From a virus, in the IMG/VR virus record IMGVR_UViG_3300042691_044682, positions 1 through 64,000 of that record: 64,000 nucleotides of DNA. One strand, 5' to 3'. A program made the position numbers and the translations under genes. Each line of letters begins with the position of its first letter. The stretch's first letter is position 1. This document shows, piece by piece, positions 23,415 through 30,677 of this stretch. The notes below the pieces were generated by a model that ran no database searches, had not been told where the DNA came from, and worked only from the letters and a program-made list of their open reading frames with translations.

Positions 23415-23501
23415 GAGTCCGGCGCCCCTCCGGGGGCGCCGGCGCTAGTGGCACCACGCCCCCGGGTGCCGCCCTTCGAGGGAGGGGGCAGGAGCATTCA
23501 C
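23415..23501 (+). promoter_or_regulatory. Structured leader, type A
   Basis: Hairpin CCGGCGCCCC/GGGGGCGCCGG, spacer CGCTAGTGG, then CCCCC/GGGGG around GGGTGCCGCCC and TTCGAGGGA; CAGGAG precedes ATG 23502 by 8 bases. Confidence 0.75.
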
Positions 23502-23915
23502 ATGCCCGAGAAGACCGTCGAATTCAGCAAGGAGGGCCTCAAGCGCTCCGGCTTCGACGACGACGTGAAGGCCGCCCTGCAGCCGATCTGCGACGCCTAT
23601 GGCGTCGAGGTCGAGCTGCGCGGCGGCATCATCGACCGCCCGGTCGCCTACACGATGAAGGTCCACTTCACGAAGGCCGACCCGGCCGCGGAGCGCACGG
23701 CCTTCGAGCGGTGGTGCCGCAGCTTCGGCGTCATGCCGGAGCAATACGGCCACCGCTTCACCAACGGCGGCGTGGAGTTCGAGCTCATCGGATTCGAGCC
23801 GGGCCGGCCCAAGTTCCCCCTCAAGGGACGGCGGGTCCAGGACGGCAAGGTCCTGCTCTTCACCAGGGCGTCGGCGAAGCACCTGACGCCCCCGCCCCAG
23901 GCCGCCGCGGCCTGA
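23502..23915 (+). CDS. Hypothetical early protein
   Basis: 137 residues, alternating strands and helices (TMKVHFTKADPAAERTAFER; EFELIGFEPGRPKFPLKGRR). Length and alternating pattern suggest a small alpha/beta domain. Family not recognised. Confidence 0.6.
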   Translation: MPEKTVEFSKEGLKRSGFDDDVKAALQPICDAYGVEVELRGGIIDRPVAYTMKVHFTKADPAAERTAFERWCRSFGVMPEQYGHRFTNGGVEFELIGFEPGRPKFPLKGRRVQDGKVLLFTRASAKHLTPPPQAAAA

Positions 23916-24012
23916 GCGAACGCCTGGCGCCCTGAAAGGGGCGCCAGTGCAAGCGGCGCCTACGCCCCCCGGGCTCCGCCCGTCGAGAATGGGGGGCAAG
24001 GAGACCATCACC
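23916..24012 (+). promoter_or_regulatory. Structured leader, type A
   Basis: Hairpin CTGGCGCCC/GGGGCGCCAG, TGCAAGCGG spacer, six-base stem CCCCCC/GGGGGG around GGGCTCCGCCC and GTCGAGAAT, then CAAGGAG. The stem is one pair longer than usual on both sides. Confidence 0.75.
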
Positions 24013-24459
24013 ATGGCCTTCGAATACGCGCTCGCCCGGCTCAAGCCGAGACCGAGCGCCTGGAACCTGTTCCATACCCGCGAGGAGGCGGAAGCCTCCC
24101 TGCCCGCGCTCAATGCCAGGCCCAAAGAGCCGGATGAGGATGCCTACCGGGTCATGACCCGGCAGGAATTCCAGACGGCCCAGGAGGCCTACTGGCTGGG
24201 CGACGGCGGGCTCACCGAGATCACGGCCGAGCGGTACGACGAGATGCTCAACGTCCTGCCGCCGGTCGCCTGGGAGCGCCAGGAGGGAGTGGAGCGGTTC
24301 CTGATGAGCGAGTTCACCATCGGCAACCTCACCGAGCAGTACGCCCAGGCCCATGGGCGCTTCTTCTGCCGGATCGTGAACGCGCACGACCGCTCGACCT
24401 GGATTACCGGCGCCGAGATCGCCCGGCACGTCCAGGCCGAGCAGACGGTGGGGGCATGA
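24013..24459 (+). CDS. DUF1419-type early protein
   Basis: 148 residues. YDEMLNVLPPVAWERQEGVE, then RFLMSEFTIGNLTEQYAQ matches the core of the DUF1419 family, known mainly from rhizobial and other alphaproteobacterial plasmids. No function is established. Its stop overlaps the next start (ATGA). Confidence 0.68.
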   Translation: MAFEYALARLKPRPSAWNLFHTREEAEASLPALNARPKEPDEDAYRVMTRQEFQTAQEAYWLGDGGLTEITAERYDEMLNVLPPVAWERQEGVERFLMSEFTIGNLTEQYAQAHGRFFCRIVNAHDRSTWITGAEIARHVQAEQTVGA

Positions 24460-24797
24460 CAGCCCTCCCCCGCTTCAAGATCGGCACGAACCGCGGCCGC
24501 CGGCGCATCTGGCTGGACGGCCGGCGGCTGGCCGATGCGGGCTTCGTAGGCGGCACCGTCTACGAGTGCCTGGTGCGCCGGGGGGAGATCGTCTGCACGA
24601 TCCCCGAACCCGGCGACCGCGAGCCGATCGCGCCCCCGCCCGCGGGGGCGACGGTCGGCCAGCGGAAGGTGACCGGCCGGCCCGACGGCAAGCCGATCAT
24701 CGACATCTCCGGGAAGGCGGTGGAGACCGCCTTCCCCGCCGCCGAGACGGTGAAGGTCCGGTTCGAACCGGGCCGCATTACCATCACGAGCGGCTGA
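24456..24797 (+). CDS. Small beta-rich early protein, AbrB/SymE-like pattern
   Basis: 113 residues. RRRIWLDGRRLADAGFVGGT then IVCTIPEPGD, and a second half with KPIIDISGKAV and ETVKVRFEPGRITITSG. The strand-turn-strand halves with F-x-x-G-x-x-Y and V-x-V-x-F-x-x-G-x-I resemble the AbrB/SymE swapped-hairpin folds; this is an inference. Could be a regulator or toxin-like protein. Confidence 0.55.
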   Translation: MTALPRFKIGTNRGRRRIWLDGRRLADAGFVGGTVYECLVRRGEIVCTIPEPGDREPIAPPPAGATVGQRKVTGRPDGKPIIDISGKAVETAFPAAETVKVRFEPGRITITSG

Positions 24798-24887
24798 CCG
24801 AACGCCGCCGGCGCCCCCGCGCGCCGGCGCGCATGCATCCCTCCGCCCCCAGGGGATGCCCGTCGCGAACGGGGGCAAGGAGTTCCC
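24798..24887 (+). promoter_or_regulatory. Structured leader, type A
   Basis: Hairpin GCCGGCGC/GCGCCGGC, GCGCATGC spacer, then CCCCC/GGGGG around AGGGGATGCCC and GTCGCGAAC, then CAAGGAG before ATG 24888. Confidence 0.72.
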
Positions 24888-25121
24888 ATGGAACACGAGA
24901 CCAAAGTGCCGCTCCCGCTCACCATCGGCGAAAGCTACATCGGTGACGGGGTCTATGCCCGGTTCGACGGATACCAGATCTGGATCCACGCCGATCGCGA
25001 TGGCAGGCGGCACGAGATCGCCCTCGAGTGGCGCACGCTCGAGGGCCTTAACCACTATGCGGCCCGCCTGGCCGAAGCCCTGAAGACCCAGCATACGGCC
25101 GCGGCAAAGCCGCCGGCCTGA
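24888..25121 (+). CDS. Small conserved GDGVYARFDGYQIW protein
   Basis: 77 residues. IGESYIGDGVYARFDGYQIW is a conserved core I recognise from small plasmid and phage proteins in Proteobacteria, followed by an acidic stretch and an amphipathic helix. Function unknown. Shares one base with the next start (TGATG). Confidence 0.68.
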   Translation: MEHETKVPLPLTIGESYIGDGVYARFDGYQIWIHADRDGRRHEIALEWRTLEGLNHYAARLAEALKTQHTAAAKPPA

Positions 25122-25417
25122 TGACGCTCCAGGAGGTCAAGCGCCTGCTCCGCCATGGCCCATGGGCCTGGCCGGGCGGGTACCCGCTCTACCTGGTCTG
25201 CGACGATGGCGGAGCCCTGTGCTTCACCTGCGCCCGCAAGGAGTGGCGCCAGGTGGTCAGCGCGCACCTGCGCCCTTGGGCGCAGAATGCCGAGATCGAC
25301 CAGTGGCGCATCGCTACCTACGACACGAACTGGGAAGACCCCGAGCTGCAGTGCGAGCACTGCGGCAAGCGGATCCAGAGCGCGTACGCCGAAGACGAGG
25401 CCGTCCAGGCCTCGTGA
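25121..25417 (+). CDS. WPGGYPLY-type zinc-ribbon protein
   Basis: 98 residues. WAWPGGYPLYLVCDDGGALC, then FTC and a C-terminal CEHCGKRIQSAY: two Cys pairs that fit a zinc ribbon. The WPGGYPLY family is widespread on plasmids and phages next to the preceding gene type; no function is known. Confidence 0.7.
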   Translation: MTLQEVKRLLRHGPWAWPGGYPLYLVCDDGGALCFTCARKEWRQVVSAHLRPWAQNAEIDQWRIATYDTNWEDPELQCEHCGKRIQSAYAEDEAVQAS

Positions 25418-25509
25418 CCCGACTGCCTGGCGCCCTCCGGGGCGCCAGCGCAAGCGACGCCTACGCCCCCGGGCTTCGCCCGTCGAGACAGGGGGCAAGG
25501 AGTTTCCTC
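25418..25509 (+). promoter_or_regulatory. Structured leader, type A
   Basis: Hairpin CTGGCGCCC/GGGGCGCCAG, CGCAAGCGACGCC spacer, then CCCCC/GGGGG around GGGCTTCGCCC and GTCGAGACA, then CAAGGAG 8 bases before a TTG. Confidence 0.75.
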
Positions 25510-25983
25510 TTGGAAAGCCCACCGAATTCCGACGACACCGTCGTCCAGCTCGCAATGGAGGCGGCCACCAACGCCGCCGCCAAGGTCGTCCAGGATCATC
25601 TCGGCGTCACCACCGGCGACTATGCCGCCCAGTGGTGGAGCGGCGCCGATGAACGCTATCCCGGCATCGAAAACCGCCATGGCTTCCTGGGCGCGCTGCG
25701 CGACTACCTGCGTGACCAGCGCGAGCGGGTCGAGGCGGACAACGATTCGGTCGAGGCCGCCCTGCAGTACGCGATCTACGTGCTGCGGGAGCAGACTGGA
25801 CCGATCCCCGAGCGGGCCACCGCGGCCATCAAATGGCTCGAGGACATCCTGGCCCAGCGCGACTGCGCGAACTGGGGCTACGTCGACCTCCAGCCCGACG
25901 ACAAGGGCGTCGTCCGGATCACGACCCGCGGTGAAGGCTGCGATCGGCTCACCAGCCTGATCAGCACCATCATCCGCGGCTGA
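25510..25983 (+). CDS. Hypothetical early protein with TTG start
   Basis: 157 residues from TTG 25510, chosen because CAAGGAG of the leader lies the usual distance before it and no ATG is near. Helical N-terminus, SGADERYPGIENRHGFLGAL, then YAIYVLREQTGPIPERATAA and a beta end. Unknown family. Confidence 0.6.
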   Translation: MESPPNSDDTVVQLAMEAATNAAAKVVQDHLGVTTGDYAAQWWSGADERYPGIENRHGFLGALRDYLRDQRERVEADNDSVEAALQYAIYVLREQTGPIPERATAAIKWLEDILAQRDCANWGYVDLQPDDKGVVRITTRGEGCDRLTSLISTIIRG

Positions 25984-26104
25984 GAAGGCCGGGCGACCGT
26001 CAAGGAGATTTTCCCGCCGAAAATCGCCCCAGCGGTCGCCCGCCACCAGCAATGCCTACGCCCCCGGGCCTTGCCCGTCGATCACAGGGGGCGGGAGAAA
26101 ACCC
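25984..26104 (+). promoter_or_regulatory. Structured leader, type A, with long first hairpin
   Basis: First element GGGCGACCG/CGGTCGCCC closes a long loop holding GATTTTC/GAAAATC. Then CCCCC/GGGGG around GGGCCTTGCCC and GTCGATCACA, then CGGGAG. A GTG at 26105 follows, but the next gene more likely starts at 26159. Confidence 0.68.
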
Positions 26105-26158
26105 GTGAAACAACACTCGCCTGTGATAGCGTCGAAGCCCCGTCCATGGAGGCCCTCG

Positions 26159-26392
26159 ATGCGGATCCTGCCCCTCGCCACCCTTCTGGCGCTCGGCGCC
26201 TGCGCCCTCGAGACCACCTACGTGCCCGTCGGCCAGACCAATGGGCCGATGGAGCAGGCGCGGGCGCGCTGCCAGTTCCAGACCGCGAGCTCGCCCGCCC
26301 TCATCGTGAACGGCGGGCTCAGCACCTCGTTCTCCCTCATGGAGACGTGCATGCGCGGCGAGGGCTACGCGACGGTGGTGGTTCGCCGCTGA
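26159..26392 (+). CDS. Small lipoprotein
   Basis: 77 residues from ATG 26159 (GGAGG 7 bases before). MRILPLATLLALGAC is a short signal peptide with a lipobox (L-G-A-C), so the protein is probably lipidated at that Cys and exported. The mature part has two more cysteines (CQFQ; METCMRGEGY). A GTG at 26105 would add 18 residues and spoil the signal. Phage lipoproteins can act in superinfection exclusion; that role is speculation here. Confidence 0.65.
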   Translation: MRILPLATLLALGACALETTYVPVGQTNGPMEQARARCQFQTASSPALIVNGGLSTSFSLMETCMRGEGYATVVVRR

Positions 26393-26440
26393 GCAAGCGG
26401 TTTCTGCCGCCGAAAATGGCGATCAAAACCCGATCAAGAC

Positions 26441-26470
26441 GAAAAATGGCGGATTTCTGCCGTTTTTCTT
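26441..26470 (+). terminator. Intrinsic terminator after the lipoprotein gene
   Basis: Arms GAAAAATGGC and GCCGTTTTTC (26441-26450, 26459-26468) pair with one G-U, followed by TT. It lies 50 bases after the lipoprotein stop. Downstream comes GTTGTTTTCCTAGCC, probably a new promoter for the next gene. Confidence 0.6.
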
Positions 26471-26560
26471 CGTGTTTGGGGTTGTTTTCCTAGCCGCAAT
26501 CACCATTTCTCTATCGTGACAGACAGGCATCCCGCCTGCTGCACGATGGAGAACGAACCC

Positions 26561-26719
26561 ATGCTCAACCTGGCTTTCATCCCCATCCGCCTCGTCCCCT
26601 ACCTCCTGGTGGGCGCCGGCGCCGTCATCGGCGTCGCCGGCACGCTGCTCACCGAACACCGTCTTTTGCCCTGGCTGGCCAAGGACGGTGACGAGAAGGG
26701 CAAGAAGGCGGAAGCCTGA
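26561..26719 (+). CDS. Tiny single-pass membrane protein
   Basis: 52 residues from ATG 26561 (GGAG 9 bases upstream). One hydrophobic span (VPYLLVGAGAVIGVAGTLL) and a charged C-terminus (KDGDEKGKKAEA). Follows an apparent terminator-promoter unit rather than the usual leader. Function unknown. Confidence 0.6.
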   Translation: MLNLAFIPIRLVPYLLVGAGAVIGVAGTLLTEHRLLPWLAKDGDEKGKKAEA

Positions 26720-26939
26720 GCCACAAAGCGAGCCCCCGGCGCCGAAACGCCGGGGGCCGCTGGAGCCTTGCAGTGCCGAGCCCAGCCAAGCCATGCGCTA
26801 CCCCGCCTGGCCTGCCGCACCGGCCACGAGAATCACACAGAACTAGGTTCCTCTCAAGTCGAACGTGCATCCGCACCAACGGATCGCCGCCGCCTCCCCG
26901 GCACCGTCCTTCGAGACGGGAGGCATGGAGAACTGCCCT
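26720..26939 (+). promoter_or_regulatory. Hairpin, short pentanucleotide array and type A2 leader
   Basis: Strong hairpin GCCCCCGGCG/CGCCGGGGGC (about 26733-26758). Then ~55 bases of NNGCC repeats like those at 12.4 and 14.1 kb (26765-26822), CACACAGAACTAGG at 26846, and a type A2 leader with CCTCCC/GGGAGG around CGGCACCG and TCCTTCGAGAC. This is the only place where repeat and leader types meet. Confidence 0.7.
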
Positions 26940-27209
26940 ATGGCCGTCCCCCAGATCGTCATCGCCGCAGCCCCCTACGCGGGCGCGCTCGCCTTCACCA
27001 CCCTGCGGCTCGCCGCCGCCGGGTTCGGCCTGGTCGCCGGCCTCTGGGCCGCCGACAAGGCCTTCGGCTTCAGCCGGAAGGCGGACGCCCAGCAGCAGGC
27101 GCTGCTCGACATGATCAACAAGCAGCCCACCGCGGAAGGCGGCGACCCCGTCGCCGCCCCGCCCCCGACGCCGAACGGCCTGGACCCCCACCCCGCGGGC
27201 CAGGCCTGA
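26940..27209 (+). CDS. Small membrane protein
   Basis: 89 residues. Two hydrophobic stretches (IVIAAAPYAGALAFTTLRLA; GFGLVAGLWAADKAFGF) and a hydrophilic Pro-rich tail. Probably inserted in the inner membrane. ATG 26940 follows the A2 leader. A strong terminator-like hairpin follows the gene. Confidence 0.6.
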   Translation: MAVPQIVIAAAPYAGALAFTTLRLAAAGFGLVAGLWAADKAFGFSRKADAQQQALLDMINKQPTAEGGDPVAAPPPTPNGLDPHPAGQA

Positions 27210-27216
27210 CGGCCAG

Positions 27217-27256
27217 AAGCCCCCCGGTGCCCCCGCGCCGGGGGGCTTCGTCGTTC
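27217..27256 (+). terminator. Intrinsic terminator-like hairpin
   Basis: Arms AAGCCCCCCGG (27217-27227) and CCGGGGGGCTT (27238-27248) followed by CGTCGTTCC. The U-run is weak, but arm symmetry and position after a stop codon fit a terminator. An A/T-richer stretch (ATTGAAATCTAGGAACAAAT) follows, possibly a promoter. Confidence 0.55.
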
Positions 27257-27346
27257 CTGCATCCCATTGAAATCTAGGAACAAATCCCCATGTAACTGGT
27301 ACGCCGCGGCATCCCGCCCGGCGCCCCCCCCACATGGAGAACCACC

Positions 27347-27739
27347 ATGCAGGAGCAGCTCGTCGAGCTGCCCCACAGCCCTTATGCGGCGCTGTGGGCG
27401 ACGCTCGACAAGGACGCGCTCGCCATCGCCGAAACCAGAGGCTGGCATGAGCTCAAGCCCAACCAGGAACCGCCTTACGAGGAGTGGCTAGGCCACATCA
27501 TCCTCGCCGGCGGTCACTTCATGCTCCGTCGCGACGCCTTCGAGCTCGCGACGTGGCTGGGCGACAACGAGCTCATGGGACGCCTCTTCGACGCCCTCCC
27601 ATGGGCCGGTGACACCCTCGCCCCCCTCACGCTCGAGGAGGTCAAGGCAGACCTGCGCGCCTTCATCGCCCCCATCCAGGAGACCATCGCGGACGAGAAC
27701 CAGTCCGAAATCCCCTGGCACGCGGCACAAGCCGCCTAG
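27347..27739 (+). CDS. Hypothetical early protein
   Basis: 130 residues, helical with several Trp (TRGWHELKPNQEPPYEEWLG). Acidic. ATGGAGAACCACC precedes the ATG, but the leader before it has lost the G-side of the usual stem. Family not recognised. Confidence 0.6.
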   Translation: MQEQLVELPHSPYAALWATLDKDALAIAETRGWHELKPNQEPPYEEWLGHIILAGGHFMLRRDAFELATWLGDNELMGRLFDALPWAGDTLAPLTLEEVKADLRAFIAPIQETIADENQSEIPWHAAQAA

Positions 27740-27837
27740 CCGATACGCCGCCGCCGGCCCCACGCCGGCGGCGCGCGCGCCGGCCCGCCCGCCCCTCGGG
27801 CCGCCCGTCGAGGCAAGCAGGGGCCATGGAGAACACC
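27740..27837 (+). promoter_or_regulatory. Structured leader, type A
   Basis: Hairpin GCCGCCGGC/GCCGGCGGC, then GCCCC/GGGGC around TCGGGCCGCCC and GTCGAGGCAAGCA, then CATGGAG before ATG 27838. Confidence 0.7.
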
Positions 27838-28167
27838 ATGAAGACCTTCGCCGATCGCGCCCTCGAGGCGCTGATGGCGCCCGAGAACCAGGGCGTCATG
27901 CAGCGCTTCGAGCGCGCCTTCAACAATGCCGCCGTCGACGCGTTCGGCGACGGCACCGTGGTCCCGGCCGAACTCGTGACCGGCCTGGTCGCGGGTGTCA
28001 TCGTGACGATGTGCCTGAACCTGGCTGCGGCGAACCCGCAGGAGGGTTGCACCGACACCGACACCGCGATCGCGTTCGCCCACGAGGTGGTCCTCGCCGC
28101 CGGCACGCTCCTGAACAATCGGGAGCGCCGCATGGAGGCGGCGCCCGCCACCGTCACCACCCACTGA
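27838..28167 (+). CDS. Hypothetical early protein
   Basis: 109 residues. Helical: DRALEALMAPENQGVMQRFE, a hydrophobic helix ELVTGLVAGVIVTMCLNLAA that might be membrane-inserted, and a basic end. ATG 27838 has GGAG 6 bases before; an ATG 12 bases earlier lies in the ribosome site itself. Confidence 0.58.
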   Translation: MKTFADRALEALMAPENQGVMQRFERAFNNAAVDAFGDGTVVPAELVTGLVAGVIVTMCLNLAAANPQEGCTDTDTAIAFAHEVVLAAGTLLNNRERRMEAAPATVTTH

Positions 28168-28268
28168 CCAACGCCCCCGGCCTCGCGCCGGGGGCGCTCG
28201 TCCCCACCCGCCGGATCGCCCGGCGGGTCCGTCGAGCCCGCCGGATCGCGGGCGAAGGGACACTCACC
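28168..28268 (+). promoter_or_regulatory. Structured leader, type B
   Basis: Hairpin GCCCCCGGC/GCCGGGGGC; then CCCGCC/GGCGGG, TCCGTCGAG, CCCGC-CGGATC-GCGGG and CGAAGGGACAC before ATG 28269. Nearly identical to the next copy. Confidence 0.75.
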
Positions 28269-28577
28269 ATGCACATCGCAGTCTTCATCAAAGAGGCGGG
28301 CTACGACACGGATGGGAACGAGGGCCCGGTAGATGGAGTGATTTCCTGTCTCGACCGGCGCGCGGCCGAAAGCCTCGCGGCGGGCGGACAGGCCTGGATC
28401 GCCCACAAGGACACGATCCTGCTCCCCATCACCGCCGCCCAGTACGACCGCATCCGTGTCGTAGCCGCGCGTGACAAGTCCGATCTCCTGTATTTGGACG
28501 AAGACGCGCCGAGCGACCTCAAAGACGAAATCTACGACCTGGTGGCCAACCACGAAGCCCGCGAGCTGATTGGCTGA
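28269..28577 (+). CDS. Hypothetical early protein
   Basis: 102 residues, alpha/beta: MHIAVFIKEAGYDTDGNEGP, AWIAHKDTILLPITAAQYDR and an acidic C-terminus. Less GC-rich codons than its neighbours in the middle third, perhaps a recent arrival. No family recognised. Confidence 0.6.
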   Translation: MHIAVFIKEAGYDTDGNEGPVDGVISCLDRRAAESLAAGGQAWIAHKDTILLPITAAQYDRIRVVAARDKSDLLYLDEDAPSDLKDEIYDLVANHEARELIG

Positions 28578-28680
28578 CCCCTGACCAAGCGCCCCCGGCT
28601 TCGGCCGGGGGCAGTCCCCACCCGCCGGATCGCCCGGCGGGTCCGTCGAGCCCGCCGGATCGCGGGCGAAGGGACACCCG
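28578..28680 (+). promoter_or_regulatory. Structured leader, type B
   Basis: Hairpin GCCCCCGGC-TTCG-GCCGGGGGC, then the same CCCGCC/GGCGGG, TCCGTCGAG, CCCGC/GCGGG and AAGGGACAC series as at 28168. The two copies agree over about 70 bases, suggesting recent duplication. Confidence 0.75.
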
Positions 28681-28842
28681 ATGAACACCACCATCACCGT
28701 CCTGCAGGCCCTCGGCACCGCCGGCGGCCTGCTCTTCCTGCTGAAGGTCGGCCTGGTCCTCGGAGAAGACATCTCCGAGTGGCTGCACCGCCGCCGCGCC
28801 GCCAGCCGCGCCATCATCACCTACGATTCCCGGAGGCGCTGA
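28681..28842 (+). CDS. Tiny membrane protein
   Basis: 53 residues: MNTTITVLQALGTAG, one hydrophobic span (GGLLFLLKVGLVLGEDI), then a basic helix (EWLHRRRAASRAI). Start follows a type B leader. The last base of the stop is the first of the next start (TGATG). Confidence 0.6.
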   Translation: MNTTITVLQALGTAGGLLFLLKVGLVLGEDISEWLHRRRAASRAIITYDSRRR

Positions 28843-29096
28843 TGGTCCTGGGCTGGCTCGCCAGCGTCGCGGGCGCCTGCGCCCGCATGACGCTCACCCG
28901 GCCGGATCAGTGGTACCACCCGAGCAACGAGCCGCCCGACACCTCGCGCGGCGTCTGGCTCCAGGGCCCCAGAGGGCTGTCCGCCTTCTGCCTGCCCGAG
29001 GACGCCTGCGCCTCGATCGTGTCGGTGGTCTCGCCCACCGGGTCCATGATCCACCAGGAACGGCACATCGCCGACCTGGCCAACCAGCAGACCTGA
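28842..29096 (+). CDS. Small hypothetical early protein
   Basis: 84 residues. Compact alpha/beta sequence with PDQWYHPSNEPPDTSRGVWL and three cysteines. Coupled to the tiny membrane gene (TGATG). Family not recognised. Confidence 0.58.
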   Translation: MVLGWLASVAGACARMTLTRPDQWYHPSNEPPDTSRGVWLQGPRGLSAFCLPEDACASIVSVVSPTGSMIHQERHIADLANQQT

Positions 29097-29194
29097 CCGA
29101 TGAGCCATGGCCCGCCCAGCGGGCCATGCGCTAACGGAACGCCGCACCCCGCCGGCACCGTCCTTCGAGACGCGGGGTCATGGAGACATCCCCC
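29097..29194 (+). promoter_or_regulatory. Structured leader, type A2
   Basis: Hairpin ATGGCCCGC/GCGGGCCAT, CGCTAACGGAACGCCGC spacer, then CCCCGC/GCGGGG around CGGCACCG and TCCTTCGAGAC. The stem covaries as C-C-C-C-G-C with G-C-G-G-G-G. Confidence 0.75.
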
Positions 29195-29971
29195 ATGCCC
29201 AACCACGTCACCAGCAAGATCACCGTCTCCGGCCCCGCCGAGGACGTCGCCGCCTTCAAGGCGCTGATGATCCGCGAGGAGCCGACGCTCTACGGCCAGT
29301 TCCACGCTGATCCCGCGCTGCGGGGCCAGCCGACGGGCGAAACCGAGACGATCTTTGACTTCGGCCGCATCATCCCCCGCCCCGAGATTCTCGAGCGGAC
29401 GGAGGAGAGCGGCGATTCCGCCCTCGGGCTCTTTGCCCTCGGCGTGGAGAATTCGGAGACCACTTTCGGCTTCCCCGCCCCGAATCCGCTCACCTATCCG
29501 TGGGTGAAGGATCTCGGCATCGAGACGCGCGAGCAGATGCTCGCATGGCTCGAGAAGGAGCGGCCCGAGGCCATCGCGGCGGCCAAGACCGCCATCGAGG
29601 CCAAGAAGCTGACGGGGCACACAAGCTGGTACCCCTGGTCCATCGCCAACTGGGGCACGAAGTGGAACGCCTACTCGTTCCAGCTTCACGAGGAAGCGCC
29701 GGGACGGCTCGTGTACACGCACGACACCGCCTGGTCCTTCCCCGAGCCCGTCTACGACGCGCTCTCCGAGCGCTTCCCCACCCTCCGGATCTGCATCGCG
29801 TGCTTCGACGAATGCAGCTGCTTTGCCGGCCGCGGGGCTTACAACGCCGGGCCCGACGACCAGCCCTTCGAAATCGTCGACGCGACGGACAGCATCTACG
29901 AGGAGGTCTATGGCCACCCGCCCGAGCGCTTCGACGACGAAGAGCCCGAGGCGGGGCCGGCCACCGCCTGA
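29195..29971 (+). CDS. DUF1281/YubB ferredoxin-like domain protein (Api92 type)
   Basis: 258 residues. MPNHVTSKITVSG, FDFGRIIPRP, NWGTKWNAYSFQL and DTAWSFPEPVYDALSERFP are the signature blocks of the DUF1281/Api92-like family, whose N-terminal part has a ferredoxin-like fold. Members occur on plasmids, ICEs and phages; function unknown. The family name comes from memory of motifs. Confidence 0.75.
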   Translation: MPNHVTSKITVSGPAEDVAAFKALMIREEPTLYGQFHADPALRGQPTGETETIFDFGRIIPRPEILERTEESGDSALGLFALGVENSETTFGFPAPNPLTYPWVKDLGIETREQMLAWLEKERPEAIAAAKTAIEAKKLTGHTSWYPWSIANWGTKWNAYSFQLHEEAPGRLVYTHDTAWSFPEPVYDALSERFPTLRICIACFDECSCFAGRGAYNAGPDDQPFEIVDATDSIYEEVYGHPPERFDDEEPEAGPATA

Positions 29972-30069
29972 CCTGCGCCCCCGGCTTCGGCCGGGGGCGT
30001 TCGTCCCTGTCGGCCCGTCCTGGGCCGGCCCGTCGAGCCCCGCCGGATCGCGGGGCGAAGGGACACCAC
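29972..30069 (+). promoter_or_regulatory. Structured leader, type B
   Basis: Hairpin GCCCCCGGC-TTCG-GCCGGGGGC, then CGGCCC/GGGCCG, CCCGTCGAG, CCCCGC-CGGATC-GCGGGG and AAGGGACACC. Compared with other type B copies both stems change on both sides. Confidence 0.75.
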
Positions 30070-30408
30070 ATGCCCCGCTTCCACGTCACCATCGAGCGCA
30101 AGCGCGCCGAGTACCTGACCGTGCGCGTCACGGCCGAGAACGAGGAGGAGGCCCGCAACCTCGCGCTCAAGCGCGACGGCGAGGGCCGCTACGACCTCCG
30201 CGACTGGGACGCCGGCGACGTGATCGAGGATTCGTCCGTGGTCACGCACGTCGAGCTCCCGAACTACGAGGAGCTCGCCGTGGAACTCGGCTTCGTCCTC
30301 GTCCAGAGCGCTGACAAGCACGGCGACGAGGAGCACCTCTGGGAAAGCCCCAACGGGGTGGACCTCTATCGCACCGCCCGCGAGGCGGTGGAGAGCGCGA
30401 GCGCATGA
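30070..30408 (+). CDS. Hypothetical early protein
   Basis: 112 residues. MPRFHVTIERKRAEYLTVRV, TAENEEEARNLALKRDGEG and a long acidic second half. The first 60 residues resemble small DpnD/PcfM-like ferredoxin folds known from mobile elements (weak inference). ATGA overlap with the next gene. Confidence 0.6.
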   Translation: MPRFHVTIERKRAEYLTVRVTAENEEEARNLALKRDGEGRYDLRDWDAGDVIEDSSVVTHVELPNYEELAVELGFVLVQSADKHGDEEHLWESPNGVDLYRTAREAVESASA

Positions 30409-30638
30409 TCGGCTGGCACCCCTGCGAATGGATGCCCGCCATCGGGCGCTCCGCCAAGCGCCGCGCCATCGCCTGGTCCTGCCAGACCGATGCGCGGCTG
30501 CGGGTGCGCCACTGCGGCCATCCGACCGCGCTCCGCCCCTACTACGTCGAGATCGACGGGACGTCGCAGCTCCACGAGCTCGGCACCTTCCGCCTTCTCG
30601 ACGAGGCCCAGGCCGCCGCCATGCGCGCGGTCGGCTGA
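30405..30638 (+). CDS. Small hypothetical early protein
   Basis: 77 residues. WHPCEWMPAIGRSAKRRAIA, then CGHPTALRPYYVEIDGTSQL and a C-terminal helix. Last gene of this early block; a terminator follows within 10 bases. Function unknown. Confidence 0.6.
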   Translation: MIGWHPCEWMPAIGRSAKRRAIAWSCQTDARLRVRHCGHPTALRPYYVEIDGTSQLHELGTFRLLDEAQAAAMRAVG

Positions 30639-30644
30639 CCGAAC

Positions 30645-30677
30645 CGCCCCGCTGGCTCCGGCCGGCGGGGCGTTTCT
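30645..30677 (+). terminator. Intrinsic terminator of the first early block
   Basis: Arms CGCCCCGC (30645-30652) and GCGGGGCG (30665-30672) with a 12-base loop, followed by TTTCTCG, directly after the stop at 30638. Confidence 0.65.
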
